From NCBI GenBank assembly GCA_965279405.1, contig OZ257157.1:620001-684000 (forward strand): 64,000 nt of DNA, given 5' to 3'. Shown here in pieces: positions 34,285 through 42,170 of this stretch. The notes under the pieces were generated by a model. It was not told where the DNA came from. It did no database searches and saw only the letters and a program-made list of their open reading frames with translations. This stretch comes from CBDDIP01 sp965279405. Its GTDB lineage: Bacteria > Actinomycetota > Acidimicrobiia > Acidimicrobiales > Ilumatobacteraceae. Within the stretch, counting starts at the first letter, position 1, and each line of letters starts with the position of its first letter. Made by a program: the position numbers and the translations under genes.

Positions 34285-34325
34285 CTGACCGACTCGTCAG
34301 CCGGGCTGTTTGATGAGTCAGGCAG
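34285..34325 (+). terminator. Hairpin after acyl-CoA ligase
   Basis: 15-nt arms at 34285-34299 and 34311-34325 pair at 13 positions around an 11-nt loop, 20 bp after the stop codon. It probably ends the acyl-CoA ligase transcript before the homospermidine synthase leader. No T-run follows. Confidence 0.5.
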
Positions 34326-34361
34326 TAGCGAGGGGCGATGCACGTCGTTATGGTGCGCAAG

Positions 34362-34388
34362 CCCTGCGACGGAGAGACCGCCGCAGGG
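34362..34388 (+). promoter_or_regulatory. Hairpin in leader of the homospermidine synthase genes
   Basis: CCCTGCG (34362-34368) pairs with CGCAGGG (34382-34388), and inside it CGG/CCG can extend the stem around AGAGA. It lies 52 nt upstream of the 44-codon ORF. The 5' leader is about 110 nt and I could not fit it to a riboswitch class I know. It may be a regulatory stem or only part of the transcript structure. Confidence 0.35.
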
Positions 34389-34440
34389 ACGAGTACATCC
34401 CAAGGACGTGATCGCACTCCCCCACCCGAAAGGGCCCGCA

Positions 34441-34575
34441 ATGAACGAGTTCAACGGCACCGTGAACAACGGCCGCAAGGGCATCAGCTACGACTGGCAG
34501 AGCCTGTACGCGGCCGCTTCCACCGAGACGATCGAGCGCGAGCTCGCCGAGCTCACCCCGGAGCCCGTTCGTTGA
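34441..34575 (+). CDS. 44-residue small protein upstream of homospermidine synthase
   Basis: ATG 34441 has GAAAGGG at good spacing, and the frame runs 44 codons to TGA 34573-34575. The sequence (starts MNEFNGTVNNGRKGISYDWQ, ends LAELTPEPVR) has normal composition and no membrane segment. Its TGA overlaps the TTG start of the next gene by 4 bp (TTGA), so translation of the enzyme probably depends on it. It could be a real subunit or a coupling/leader peptide. Family not recognised. Confidence 0.6.
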   Translation: MNEFNGTVNNGRKGISYDWQSLYAAASTETIERELAELTPEPVR

Positions 34576-36032
34576 CCCGACGTCCCGAGCGCGTCCTGGT
34601 GCTCGGTTGTGGTTCGGTCGCCCAGTGCACCGTGCCGCTGTTGGTCCGTGATCTGGGCATCGAGCCCGATCGCATCACCGTCGTCGACTTCCTCGACAAC
34701 CGCGCCCGCATCGGCTGGGCGCTGGAGCAGGGGGTCCGCTACGAGCAGGACCGCGTCACCCCGGAGAACATCGACGACTTCCTGTCGGCACGCGTGTCCG
34801 ACGGCGATCTGCTGCTCGACCTCGCGTGGAACATCGACAACCCGACGATCCTGCAGTGGTGCCGCGACCATGGCGTGCGCTACCTCAACACGAGCGTCGA
34901 GCTGTGGAACCCGTACGACGAGATGACGGTGACCCCGCCGCTCGAGCGCACGCTCTACGTGCGCCACATGAGCCTGCGGCGGATGAAGGCGTCGTGGCCG
35001 GACAACCACGGCCCCACGGCGATCGTCGAGCACGGCGCCAACCCGGGTCTCGTCAGCCACTTCGCCAAGCAGGCGCTCACCGAGATCGCCACGAAGATGC
35101 TCAGCGACGGCCTGGCCGGCGACGACGTCGCCGCGCTGGAGAGCGCGCTTGCCGACCGCGCCTACAACCACATCGGGATGCTGACCGGCACGAAGGTGAT
35201 CCACATCGCCGAGCGCGACACCCAGGTCAGCAACACGCCGAAGCGGACCAACGAGTTCGTCAACACGTGGTCGGTCGAGGGCTTCTACGAGGAGGGTGTC
35301 GCGCCGGCCGAGATGGGTTGGGGCACGCACGAGAAGCGCCTCCCACCGAACGCCTTCATCCACACCGGCGAGGGCCCGTGCAACCAGATCTGCATCGCCC
35401 GCCCGGGCATGGAGACGTGGGTGCGCAGCTGGGTGCCGCAGGGCGAGATCCGTGGGATGGTCATCCGCCACGGCGAGGCGTTCACGATGTGCGAGCACCT
35501 GACGGTGAACGACGAGTTCGGCAACGCGCGCTACCGGCCGACGGTGCACTACGCCTACCACCCGTCCGACGCGGCGATCAACAGCGTGCTCGAGCTGCGC
35601 ATGCGCAACTGGGAGATCCAGACCGAGCAGCGCATCCTCAACGACGAGATCGTCAGCGGTCGCGACGAGCTCGGCGTGCTGCTGATGGGCCACCCGTACA
35701 GCTCGTGGTGGACCGGTTCGCTGCTGTCGATCGATCAAGCGCGGGCGATCGTACCGAGCCAGAACGCTACGACGCTGCAGGTGGCCGGGTCGATCCTCGG
35801 CGCCCTGACGTGGATGTTCGAGCACCCGAACGAAGGTCTGTGCGTGCCTGACGACCTGCCGTGGGAGGACGTGCTCACCGTGGCCAAGCGCTACCTCGGC
35901 ACGTTCCACAGCGGCCCCAGCGACTGGGACCCGGTGACCACCCGTCGCGACCTGTTCGCCAACTTCAGCGACGAAGCCGCGCACGTGGACCACAGCGACC
36001 CCTGGCAGTTCACCAACTTCCTCATCCGATAG
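34572..36032 (+). CDS. Homospermidine synthase-like protein
   Basis: 486 residues from TTG 34572. The N-terminal Rossmann motif VLVLGCGSVAQCTVPLLVR (~8-26) and the conserved stretches VEHGANPGLVSHFAKQAL (~152-169) and GPCNQICIARPGMETWVRSW identify the saccharopine-dehydrogenase-like homospermidine synthase family. It makes homospermidine from putrescine or spermidine using NAD. TTG is chosen because it lies just before the first strand and overlaps the stop of the small ORF. No other polyamine gene is nearby. Confidence 0.88.
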   Translation: MTRRPERVLVLGCGSVAQCTVPLLVRDLGIEPDRITVVDFLDNRARIGWALEQGVRYEQDRVTPENIDDFLSARVSDGDLLLDLAWNIDNPTILQWCRDHGVRYLNTSVELWNPYDEMTVTPPLERTLYVRHMSLRRMKASWPDNHGPTAIVEHGANPGLVSHFAKQALTEIATKMLSDGLAGDDVAALESALADRAYNHIGMLTGTKVIHIAERDTQVSNTPKRTNEFVNTWSVEGFYEEGVAPAEMGWGTHEKRLPPNAFIHTGEGPCNQICIARPGMETWVRSWVPQGEIRGMVIRHGEAFTMCEHLTVNDEFGNARYRPTVHYAYHPSDAAINSVLELRMRNWEIQTEQRILNDEIVSGRDELGVLLMGHPYSSWWTGSLLSIDQARAIVPSQNATTLQVAGSILGALTWMFEHPNEGLCVPDDLPWEDVLTVAKRYLGTFHSGPSDWDPVTTRRDLFANFSDEAAHVDHSDPWQFTNFLIR

Positions 36033-36062
36033 GTCGCGTCGCTCGGCTGTCACGCCGGAGCA

Positions 36063-37835
36063 TCAGATGAACGGTTCGAGCATCTCGCGAAGCTCTCCCG
36101 CGATGGTCGTGGCGGCGGCGGTGTCGGGTTCGTCTCGACCGAGCAGTGCGTCGGCGAGGCTCATGGTCAGATCGCAAGCGTGCTCCCACAGCTCGACCTC
36201 GAGACCGAACGGCGGGCGCGCACGCACGCGCTCGTCGAGGGTTCCCGCCGCGGTTGCCAGATCATCGAGCCCGCGTCGGTCGAGCGGCCGGCGCTCCAAG
36301 CGCTTGGCGACGAAGTACAGGGCGCTGAGCATCTCGAAGGCCACCTCGTCCTGGCGTTCCGAGTCCCCTCCCGGCTCGACGTTCGGCGGATCACCAGCGG
36401 TCGTGGCATCGTCACTCGCATCGTCGTCGTCGATGCCGAGCAGGGCTTCGACGTCGGCGATGACCCGGTCAGCAGTGGACTCGTGCTCCTGTGCGACGAC
36501 GAGGACGTTGCCCTCCCACTTGTGCGACACACGCGCCCCGACGAGATCGCGCTCCAAGGCGGCGCGCTGCTCGATCGTCCACGACGGCAGTTCGTACGAC
36601 ACTCGCCGGCGCCGGCTGATCCGACCCGGCAACGTCGCCCTGGCAGGCGTCGTCACGGGTGGCGGAGGCGGCGCCGCCATGGGAGGTGGCGGTAGCGGCG
36701 GCGCCAGCGACGGAGGCGGAGGAGGAGCCGGCGGCGGAGGAGGAGGAGGGGGAGGCGGCGCACTGCCTTCGTCGGCGGCGTACGCCGCGGCACCGAGCGC
36801 AATCGCGAACTTCGGATGCGCGTCGACCGCCACCGGCCGGCCCATCGTGCGCGCCACCAGGTCGGACACGAGCGGGATCCTCGAGCTGCCGCCGACCATG
36901 AGGATCTTGTCGATGTCGTCCACCGACAGGTCGGCGCTGCGGATGGTGCGAGCAAGCGCATCGGTCGTTTCGCGCAGCCGCGGGCGGATCATGTCCTCGA
37001 CCTCCTGGCGAGTGAGGCGGATCCGTTGATGGACGCCGGCGATGGCGACGTCGATCGTCGTGTCGCTGTCATCCGAGAGGGCTTCTTTCGCCGCGCGGCA
37101 GTCCTCGCGCAGCCGGTGCAGACCGGATTGCACCGCAGGATCGTCGTGGTCCAGCTCGTCGAGCGTTCCGTCCATCATCTGATCGACATGCGCGATGATC
37201 GCCGCGTCGACGTCGATGCCACCGAAGCGGTCGAGGCCCTCGGGATCGCCGACGAGCACGAAGCCGGTCTCGGTCTTGCGCAGGACAGCGGCGTCGAACG
37301 TGCCACCGCCGAGGTCGTAGACGGCGACGTGCGCACCCGGCTCGACGCGGTCTCGAATCGAGTAGGAGATCGCGGCAGCCTGCGGCTCGGACAGCATCGT
37401 CGTCCGGCGGAGGTCCAGCCCACCGAGCCGAGCCACCTCGCGCATCATCTCCAACTTGTACGGGCCGTAGTTGGCCGGATGCGTCAGGACGACCGCGTCC
37501 GCCGTGTCGCCCTCTCGCCGCACGACGATGTCGATGACGGAGCGGAGCATCCCGGCCATCAGGGCTTCGGCACTGAACGGCGTGCGCCCGACCATCAGCG
37601 GTGCCGGATCACCCAACCGACGCTTGAACTCGCGGGCCATGCGCGTCGAGTCGGCTTGCGCTCGGCGCACGGCTGCGTCGCCGACGATCATCTCGCCGTC
37701 GTCGCGCAGGGCCATCACCGATGGCATCACCGGGTTCGAAGCGCTCAGGGTGCAGATCTCGACGTTCGTGCCACGGCGCACGGCTGCGGCCGTGTACGTC
37801 GTCCCGAGGTCGATGCCCAGCTGGTATCCCATCAC
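36063..37835 (-). CDS. Hsp70-like ATPase 2, soluble, with unique C-terminal region
   Basis: 590 residues. An Hsp70 ATPase domain fills ~1-355 (DLGTTYT, YDLGGGTFDAAVL, LMVGGSSRIPLV). A proline-run linker (~358-405) follows. Unlike the three paralogues there is no membrane helix. The C-terminal part has a ~55-residue alpha/beta unit (SYELPSWTIEQRAALERDL, then VSHKWEGNVLVVA), an acidic stretch and a helical end. No DnaK substrate-binding domain exists. It is the last of three tandem minus-strand genes (gap 31 bp), and is convergent with the homospermidine synthase gene. ATG 37832 is an equal start. Confidence 0.87.
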   Translation of the reverse strand: MMGYQLGIDLGTTYTAAAVRRGTNVEICTLSASNPVMPSVMALRDDGEMIVGDAAVRRAQADSTRMAREFKRRLGDPAPLMVGRTPFSAEALMAGMLRSVIDIVVRREGDTADAVVLTHPANYGPYKLEMMREVARLGGLDLRRTTMLSEPQAAAISYSIRDRVEPGAHVAVYDLGGGTFDAAVLRKTETGFVLVGDPEGLDRFGGIDVDAAIIAHVDQMMDGTLDELDHDDPAVQSGLHRLREDCRAAKEALSDDSDTTIDVAIAGVHQRIRLTRQEVEDMIRPRLRETTDALARTIRSADLSVDDIDKILMVGGSSRIPLVSDLVARTMGRPVAVDAHPKFAIALGAAAYAADEGSAPPPPPPPPPPAPPPPPSLAPPLPPPPMAAPPPPPVTTPARATLPGRISRRRRVSYELPSWTIEQRAALERDLVGARVSHKWEGNVLVVAQEHESTADRVIADVEALLGIDDDDASDDATTAGDPPNVEPGGDSERQDEVAFEMLSALYFVAKRLERRPLDRRGLDDLATAAGTLDERVRARPPFGLEVELWEHACDLTMSLADALLGRDEPDTAAATTIAGELREMLEPFI

Positions 37836-37866
37836 GCACCCCGCCGGTCAGCCATGAGCAAGCACA

Positions 37867-39891
37867 TCACGGATCGGACAGGTCACCGATGAGCCCATCG
37901 AGGACTGCCTGCAGCCACAGGCTCAGGTTGTCTGCGCTCAGCTGACGGGCGAACAGCCCGATCACGAGACCGTCACGCGACCACGTCGCGGAGCAGAACC
38001 TCGCCTCACCACCGCTGCCCGGCGTCACGCAGTACGTCAGCAGCGTGCCGTCGCGGTGCGACACCGAATCGTCGAGCTGCACGGTGCGGCCGGCGAACCG
38101 GGTGGTCACGTCGTCCTGCGCGGTCCTGGTCCCGGACAGCCAGGTCTCGACCCCGATCTGTCGCTGCAGATCGCCTTGCGTGCTGGTGCAGTTGAGCACG
38201 GTGATCTCCGGTGTCACCCGCTGCACCGCCGAGGCCACGTCTTCGGCCGCCTGCGGCGACACCGCCGAGGCGAACGCCGATGGCACCGCGGCGACGACCG
38301 CCGGCATGTCGAACGGACAGAAGTTGCCGGTGGCGATCGAGCCCACGCCTCGCACGCCCGACACGTCGATGATCGCATCCACCTTCGACGACGCGACAGC
38401 CAGGACGTCGCTCGGCACCGACTCCGGCGGGTCGGTGCGCGGTGTCGACGCGTCGGTGACGTCCGGAGCGGTCGACGTCGGGTCGGAACCGCCGGACCGC
38501 GTCACGATCACGGTCACCACGATCGCCACGACGAGCAAGGCGCCGGCAGCCGCAAGGATCGTTCGCCGTCGCGCGCCGCGCCCGCGTTTGGACGAGCTGG
38601 GCGCCGGTGCCGCTGCTGCGGGCGGCCGCGGTGGCGTTGCGCTCGCCGCGCTCGTGGCCGGACGCGACGGCACCACCGGCGGAGCAGGAGGTGGCGCAAA
38701 TCGTGGCGGCGACGGGCTTGGTGACGGACTTGGCGACGGACCTGGAGCGGCCTGAACGACGCTTGCCGGAGCGACGTTCGGCGGAGCGGCCGATGCGACC
38801 GGCCGAGCGACCGGCGCGGTGGCTGCGCCGCGGAAGGCTGCAGCGCCGAGGGCGATCGACAGCTTGGGGTGCGCGTCCACCGCGACGGGGCGGCCGAGCG
38901 AGCGAGCGACCATGTCAGGGGCAAGCGGGATGCGCGAGCTGCCGCCGACCATGAGCACCCGGCTGACGTCCTCGACCTCGATGCCCGCGCTGGCGATCGT
39001 CCGCCGCAGCGCATCGATGGTGTCCTTCAACCTCGGTCGCACCATGCCCTCGATCTCCACCCGCGTCAACCGCACGCGCCGTTGGATCCCGGGCAGCGAG
39101 ACCTGGATCGACGTGTCGCTGTCGCCCGACAGGGTCTCCTTCGCGGCACGGCAGTCGTCGCGCAGGCGCTGCAGCGCGAACTGCACGTCGGGGTCGTTCT
39201 GATCGGCCGCCGAGAGCGCACCGTCGAGCTCGTGGTCGATGTGCGTCAGCACGGCAGCGTCGATGTCGATGCCGCCGAAGCGATCGAGTCCCTCCGGCTG
39301 GCCGACCAGCGCGAAGCCGTCCGCCGTCTTGCGGAGGACCGCCGCGTCGAACGTGCCACCACCGAGGTCGTAGACGGCGACGTGCTCGCCGGTCTCGAGC
39401 CGGTCTCGCGCCGAGTAGGAGATCGCTGCCGCCTGCGGCTCGGTCAGCAGCACCAGGGTCGACAGGTCGACGTCGCCGGCACGGGCGACCTCACGCATCA
39501 TCTCCAGCTTGTACGGGCCGTAGCTCGCCGGGTGGGTGAGCACCACCCGCGATGGACGCTCGCCCTCTTGCTCGGACACCGTCCCGACGATCGAGCGCAG
39601 GAGGCTGCCCATCAACGCGTCAGGGCTGTACGGCGTGGAACCGAGCACCAGCGGCGCCGGGTCGCCGAGGCGACGTTTGAACTCGCGTGCCATGCGCGTC
39701 GGATCGATCTGTCCGCGACGCAACGCGATCTCGCCGACGAGCAGCGCTCCGTCCTCGCGCAGCGTGACGACCGATGGCATGACCGGATTGGAGTCGCCGA
39801 GCGTGCAGACCTCGGCGCGGTCACCGCGCAGCACCGCAGCGGCGGTGAACGTCGTCCCGAGATCAACGCCGAGCTGGTACGACATCCCCAT
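37867..39891 (-). CDS. Membrane-anchored Hsp70-like ATPase 3 with four-Cys exported domain
   Basis: 674 residues. ATPase domain ~1-350 with DLGTTFT, the FKRRLGDP lysine, EPQAAAISYS, YDLGGGTFDAAVL and LMVGGSSRIPLA. Then a Pro/Ser linker (PSPSPSPSP), a membrane helix (~440-463) and an outside domain of ~200 residues with Cys 525, 568, 621 and 633. That domain aligns by eye with the one in the next gene (39954-41909), so it is a shared, probably disulfide-bonded, sensor or binding domain. The middle gene of three in tandem; gaps of 31 and 62 bp. Confidence 0.88.
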   Translation of the reverse strand: MGMSYQLGVDLGTTFTAAAVLRGDRAEVCTLGDSNPVMPSVVTLREDGALLVGEIALRRGQIDPTRMAREFKRRLGDPAPLVLGSTPYSPDALMGSLLRSIVGTVSEQEGERPSRVVLTHPASYGPYKLEMMREVARAGDVDLSTLVLLTEPQAAAISYSARDRLETGEHVAVYDLGGGTFDAAVLRKTADGFALVGQPEGLDRFGGIDIDAAVLTHIDHELDGALSAADQNDPDVQFALQRLRDDCRAAKETLSGDSDTSIQVSLPGIQRRVRLTRVEIEGMVRPRLKDTIDALRRTIASAGIEVEDVSRVLMVGGSSRIPLAPDMVARSLGRPVAVDAHPKLSIALGAAAFRGAATAPVARPVASAAPPNVAPASVVQAAPGPSPSPSPSPSPPRFAPPPAPPVVPSRPATSAASATPPRPPAAAAPAPSSSKRGRGARRRTILAAAGALLVVAIVVTVIVTRSGGSDPTSTAPDVTDASTPRTDPPESVPSDVLAVASSKVDAIIDVSGVRGVGSIATGNFCPFDMPAVVAAVPSAFASAVSPQAAEDVASAVQRVTPEITVLNCTSTQGDLQRQIGVETWLSGTRTAQDDVTTRFAGRTVQLDDSVSHRDGTLLTYCVTPGSGGEARFCSATWSRDGLVIGLFARQLSADNLSLWLQAVLDGLIGDLSDP

Positions 39892-39953
39892 CCTGTCCTC
39901 GTCCGACCCGCGCGCACGTCACGGCTCGAAGGACTGTAGACGGACGTCGCCGG

Positions 39954-41909
39954 CTACGGCGTGGCGATGTCGTTGAGGATCGCCTCGATCGAGACCTGGA
40001 GCCAATCCTCGAGGAGATCGATGGTCATCGGGCTCGACCCCTGCAACCGCACGGTCATGCTGGGACCGAGCCAGACCACCTCGCACCACGCTGCTTCGCC
40101 GTCGCCGCTCGTGCTGTCGATCGTCTCGGTGACGCACGCTCGCTTGACCTCGACCCCGTCGAGCTCGGCCGATACGAGGACGCTGACGGTGGAGGTCACC
40201 GAGTCGCCCGCACGCGATCCGGAGTTGTCGCGCCTGATGTAGGTCTCGAGGTCGTCCGGGATCGGCGTGGAGACGACGACCGCAGAGAACGTCCCCGCGA
40301 GCGGGTCGCCCCCGGTGCAGCGCACGGTCGACGGGTCCGAGCCGCTGCCGAACCGGGCGACCGAGACGACGCCCGCCTCGGCGGCGTCCACCCAGAAACC
40401 CTTCGACAGCGCGGGGATCCGGTCAGTCAGCCGAACCAGGTCCAGCGGGCAGCGAGGCAGGACGACGAGCGTGCTCGACGAGCTCACGCCGGAGCCCGTG
40501 ATCAGGCCGTCGACGACTGCGATCGCTGCGGCGTCGGAAGGCGATGGATCGCCGGCCGCGGTGACAGCGGTGGCAGCGGTGGATGACCCGGTCGCCGGAT
40601 CAGTCGTCGACCGCTCCTCGGTCGGGCTCGTCGTCGCGCCCTCGGACCCACCGTCGTCGCGAGTGGCGATGACCACGCCGACGACGACCACGGCCAACAG
40701 CCCGGCGACGGCTCCGATCCATCGACGCCTGCTCGCCGGCGAAGTGGCAGCCGACGCGACAGGAGGTGCCGGCGCCCGCTGTTGCGGCGCGTCGAAGATC
40801 GGAACGACCGGGGGCACGGGCAGCTCAGGCGCTCGCTCCGCCGAGCGTGGCTCGGCCGATGCCGCACCCGTCGCGATCGCCAGCTTGGGATGCGCGTCGA
40901 CAGCGACCGGCCTGCCCATCGTCCGGGCGACGAGGTCGGACACGAGTGGGATCCGCGAGCTGCCACCGACGAGCAGGATCCGTGAGATGTCCTCCATTGC
41001 CAGGCCGGCGCTACGCACCGTCCGCTCGACCGCGTGCGTCGTGTCTCGCAACCTCGGCTGGACCATCTGCTCGATCTCGCCGCGCGTGATGCGCACCCGT
41101 TCGTGGATGGACGGCAAGGACACCTGGACTGCAGCCTCGCTGTCACCCGACAGCGCCTCCTTCGCCGCACGCACCTCCTCGCGCAACCGCTGCAATCCGA
41201 CCTGCACATCACGATCGGTCGAGTCGAGCGACGACAGCGCGCCGTCGAGTTGATCGTCGACGTGGGCCAGGATCGCCGCGTCGATGTCGATGCCGCCGAA
41301 CCGTTCGAGCCCCTCCGGCTGGCCGACGAGCTCGAAACCGTCGACGGTCTTGCGCAGCACCGCCGCATCGAACGTGCCACCGCCGAAGTCGTACACCGCG
41401 ACGTGCTCTCCCGGGGCGATCCGGTCGCGTGCCGAATAGGAGATTGCAGCAGCCTGTGGCTCGGTGATCATCGTCACCGTCGACAGGTCGAGCCCGGCGA
41501 GGCGGGCCACCTCGCGCATCATGTCCAGCTTGTAGGGCCCGTAGTTCGCGGGGTGGGTGAGCACCACGCTCGCCGGGCGGTCGCCCTCTCGTTCGGCGAC
41601 CAGCTCCACCACGAAGCGGAGCACCGCAGCCATCAACGACTCCGCACTGAAGGGTGTCGAGCCGAGCACGAGCGGCGCCGGATCCCCGAGGCGACGCTTG
41701 AACTCGCGGGCGACTCGCGTCGGGTCCTCCTGGCCACGTCGAACGGCGAGGTCGCCCACGACCAAGCTGCCGTCGTCGCGCATCGCCACCACCGACGGGA
41801 TGACGGGGTTCGACGCTCCCAACGTGCACACCTCGACGACGACGCCGCGGCGCACCGCTGCGGCGGTGTACGTGGTGCCGAGATCCACGCCCAACTGGTA
41901 CGCAACCAT
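39954..41909 (-). CDS. Membrane-anchored Hsp70-like ATPase 4 with four-Cys exported domain
   Basis: 651 residues. ATPase domain ~1-350 (DLGTTYT 9-15, FKRRLGDP, EPQAAAISYS, YDFGGGTFDAAVL, LLVGGSSRIPLV), short linker, membrane helix (~393-416), then an outside domain with Cys 487, 531, 592 and 609 that matches the spacing in Hsp70-like 3. No peptide-binding domain. It is the first gene of the minus-strand trio and is divergent from the leuA leader; the shared ~100-bp gap must hold its promoter. All nucleotide-contact motifs look intact, so ATP binding is expected. Confidence 0.88.
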   Translation of the reverse strand: MVAYQLGVDLGTTYTAAAVRRGVVVEVCTLGASNPVIPSVVAMRDDGSLVVGDLAVRRGQEDPTRVAREFKRRLGDPAPLVLGSTPFSAESLMAAVLRFVVELVAEREGDRPASVVLTHPANYGPYKLDMMREVARLAGLDLSTVTMITEPQAAAISYSARDRIAPGEHVAVYDFGGGTFDAAVLRKTVDGFELVGQPEGLERFGGIDIDAAILAHVDDQLDGALSSLDSTDRDVQVGLQRLREEVRAAKEALSGDSEAAVQVSLPSIHERVRITRGEIEQMVQPRLRDTTHAVERTVRSAGLAMEDISRILLVGGSSRIPLVSDLVARTMGRPVAVDAHPKLAIATGAASAEPRSAERAPELPVPPVVPIFDAPQQRAPAPPVASAATSPASRRRWIGAVAGLLAVVVVGVVIATRDDGGSEGATTSPTEERSTTDPATGSSTAATAVTAAGDPSPSDAAAIAVVDGLITGSGVSSSSTLVVLPRCPLDLVRLTDRIPALSKGFWVDAAEAGVVSVARFGSGSDPSTVRCTGGDPLAGTFSAVVVSTPIPDDLETYIRRDNSGSRAGDSVTSTVSVLVSAELDGVEVKRACVTETIDSTSGDGEAAWCEVVWLGPSMTVRLQGSSPMTIDLLEDWLQVSIEAILNDIATP

Positions 41910-41975
41910 CCAACCCGTCCTTCACCCCGTCCCGGATCGACCGACTGTAGACCCCGCCGTCGAGTTCATTGGAGG

Positions 41976-42004
41976 TTGACATCCGCACTCGTCATCGGCA
42001 GACT
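41976..42004 (+). promoter_or_regulatory. Promoter of the leuA leader transcript
   Basis: A perfect TTGACA at 41976-41981 is followed after 17 bp by CAGACT (41999-42004), which keeps the key A and T of a -10 box. Transcription would start about 42011-42012, which is the ATG of the leader peptide, so the mRNA would be leaderless. Confidence 0.6.
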
Positions 42005-42011
42005 GGCCGAG

Positions 42012-42062
42012 ATGTCGTCCATCTCCGTCGCCCAGCAGAACAGCCTCCTCCTTCTTACGTAG
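42012..42062 (+). CDS. leuL: leuA leader peptide with four Leu codons
   Basis: A 16-codon ORF, MSSISVAQQNSLLLLT then TAG, with four consecutive Leu codons (CTC CTC CTT CTT, 42045-42056). It is followed at once by an 8-bp hairpin and a strong terminator ahead of leuA. This is the layout of a leucine attenuator: slow decoding of the Leu run when charged tRNA-Leu is low would alter the downstream RNA fold. There is no clear Shine-Dalgarno, but the promoter spacing suggests a leaderless start. Confidence 0.82.
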   Translation: MSSISVAQQNSLLLLT

Positions 42063-42088
42063 GGCGAGCCGACATCCCGCGCTCGCCC
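42062..42088 (+). promoter_or_regulatory. Upstream hairpin of the leuA attenuator
   Basis: GGGCGAGC (42062-42069) pairs perfectly with GCTCGCCC (42081-42088) around 11 nt, overlapping the leader stop codon. A ribosome stalled on the Leu codons would cover its 5' arm. An alternative antiterminator pairing that breaks the next hairpin is not obvious by eye. Confidence 0.6.
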
Positions 42089-42090
42089 GC

Positions 42091-42126
42091 ACCCCCCGCC
42101 GAACGGCCGGGGGGTTCTTCATTTTT
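42091..42126 (+). terminator. Intrinsic terminator of the leuA attenuator
   Basis: ACCCCCCGCCG and CGGCCGGGGGGT form a ~11-bp GC stem with one bulge and a 2-nt core loop, followed by TTCTTCATTTTT. It is the most classical rho-independent terminator in the window and lies 45 bp before leuA on the same strand, so read-through must be regulated. Confidence 0.85.
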
Positions 42127-42170
42127 CCGCCCTGAACGAACGCTCACGAACCGACCGAAAGCCCAGAACG

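Noticed and set aside
34326..34440. Glycine or guanidine riboswitch before the homospermidine synthase genes
   Set aside because: Fragments such as GGAGAGACCGCC recall riboswitch cores, but the remaining consensus blocks and paired helices could not be found.
32078..34441. 787-codon minus-strand open frame
   Set aside because: Overlaps the acyl-CoA ligase antisense and the helicase in another frame; no family features.
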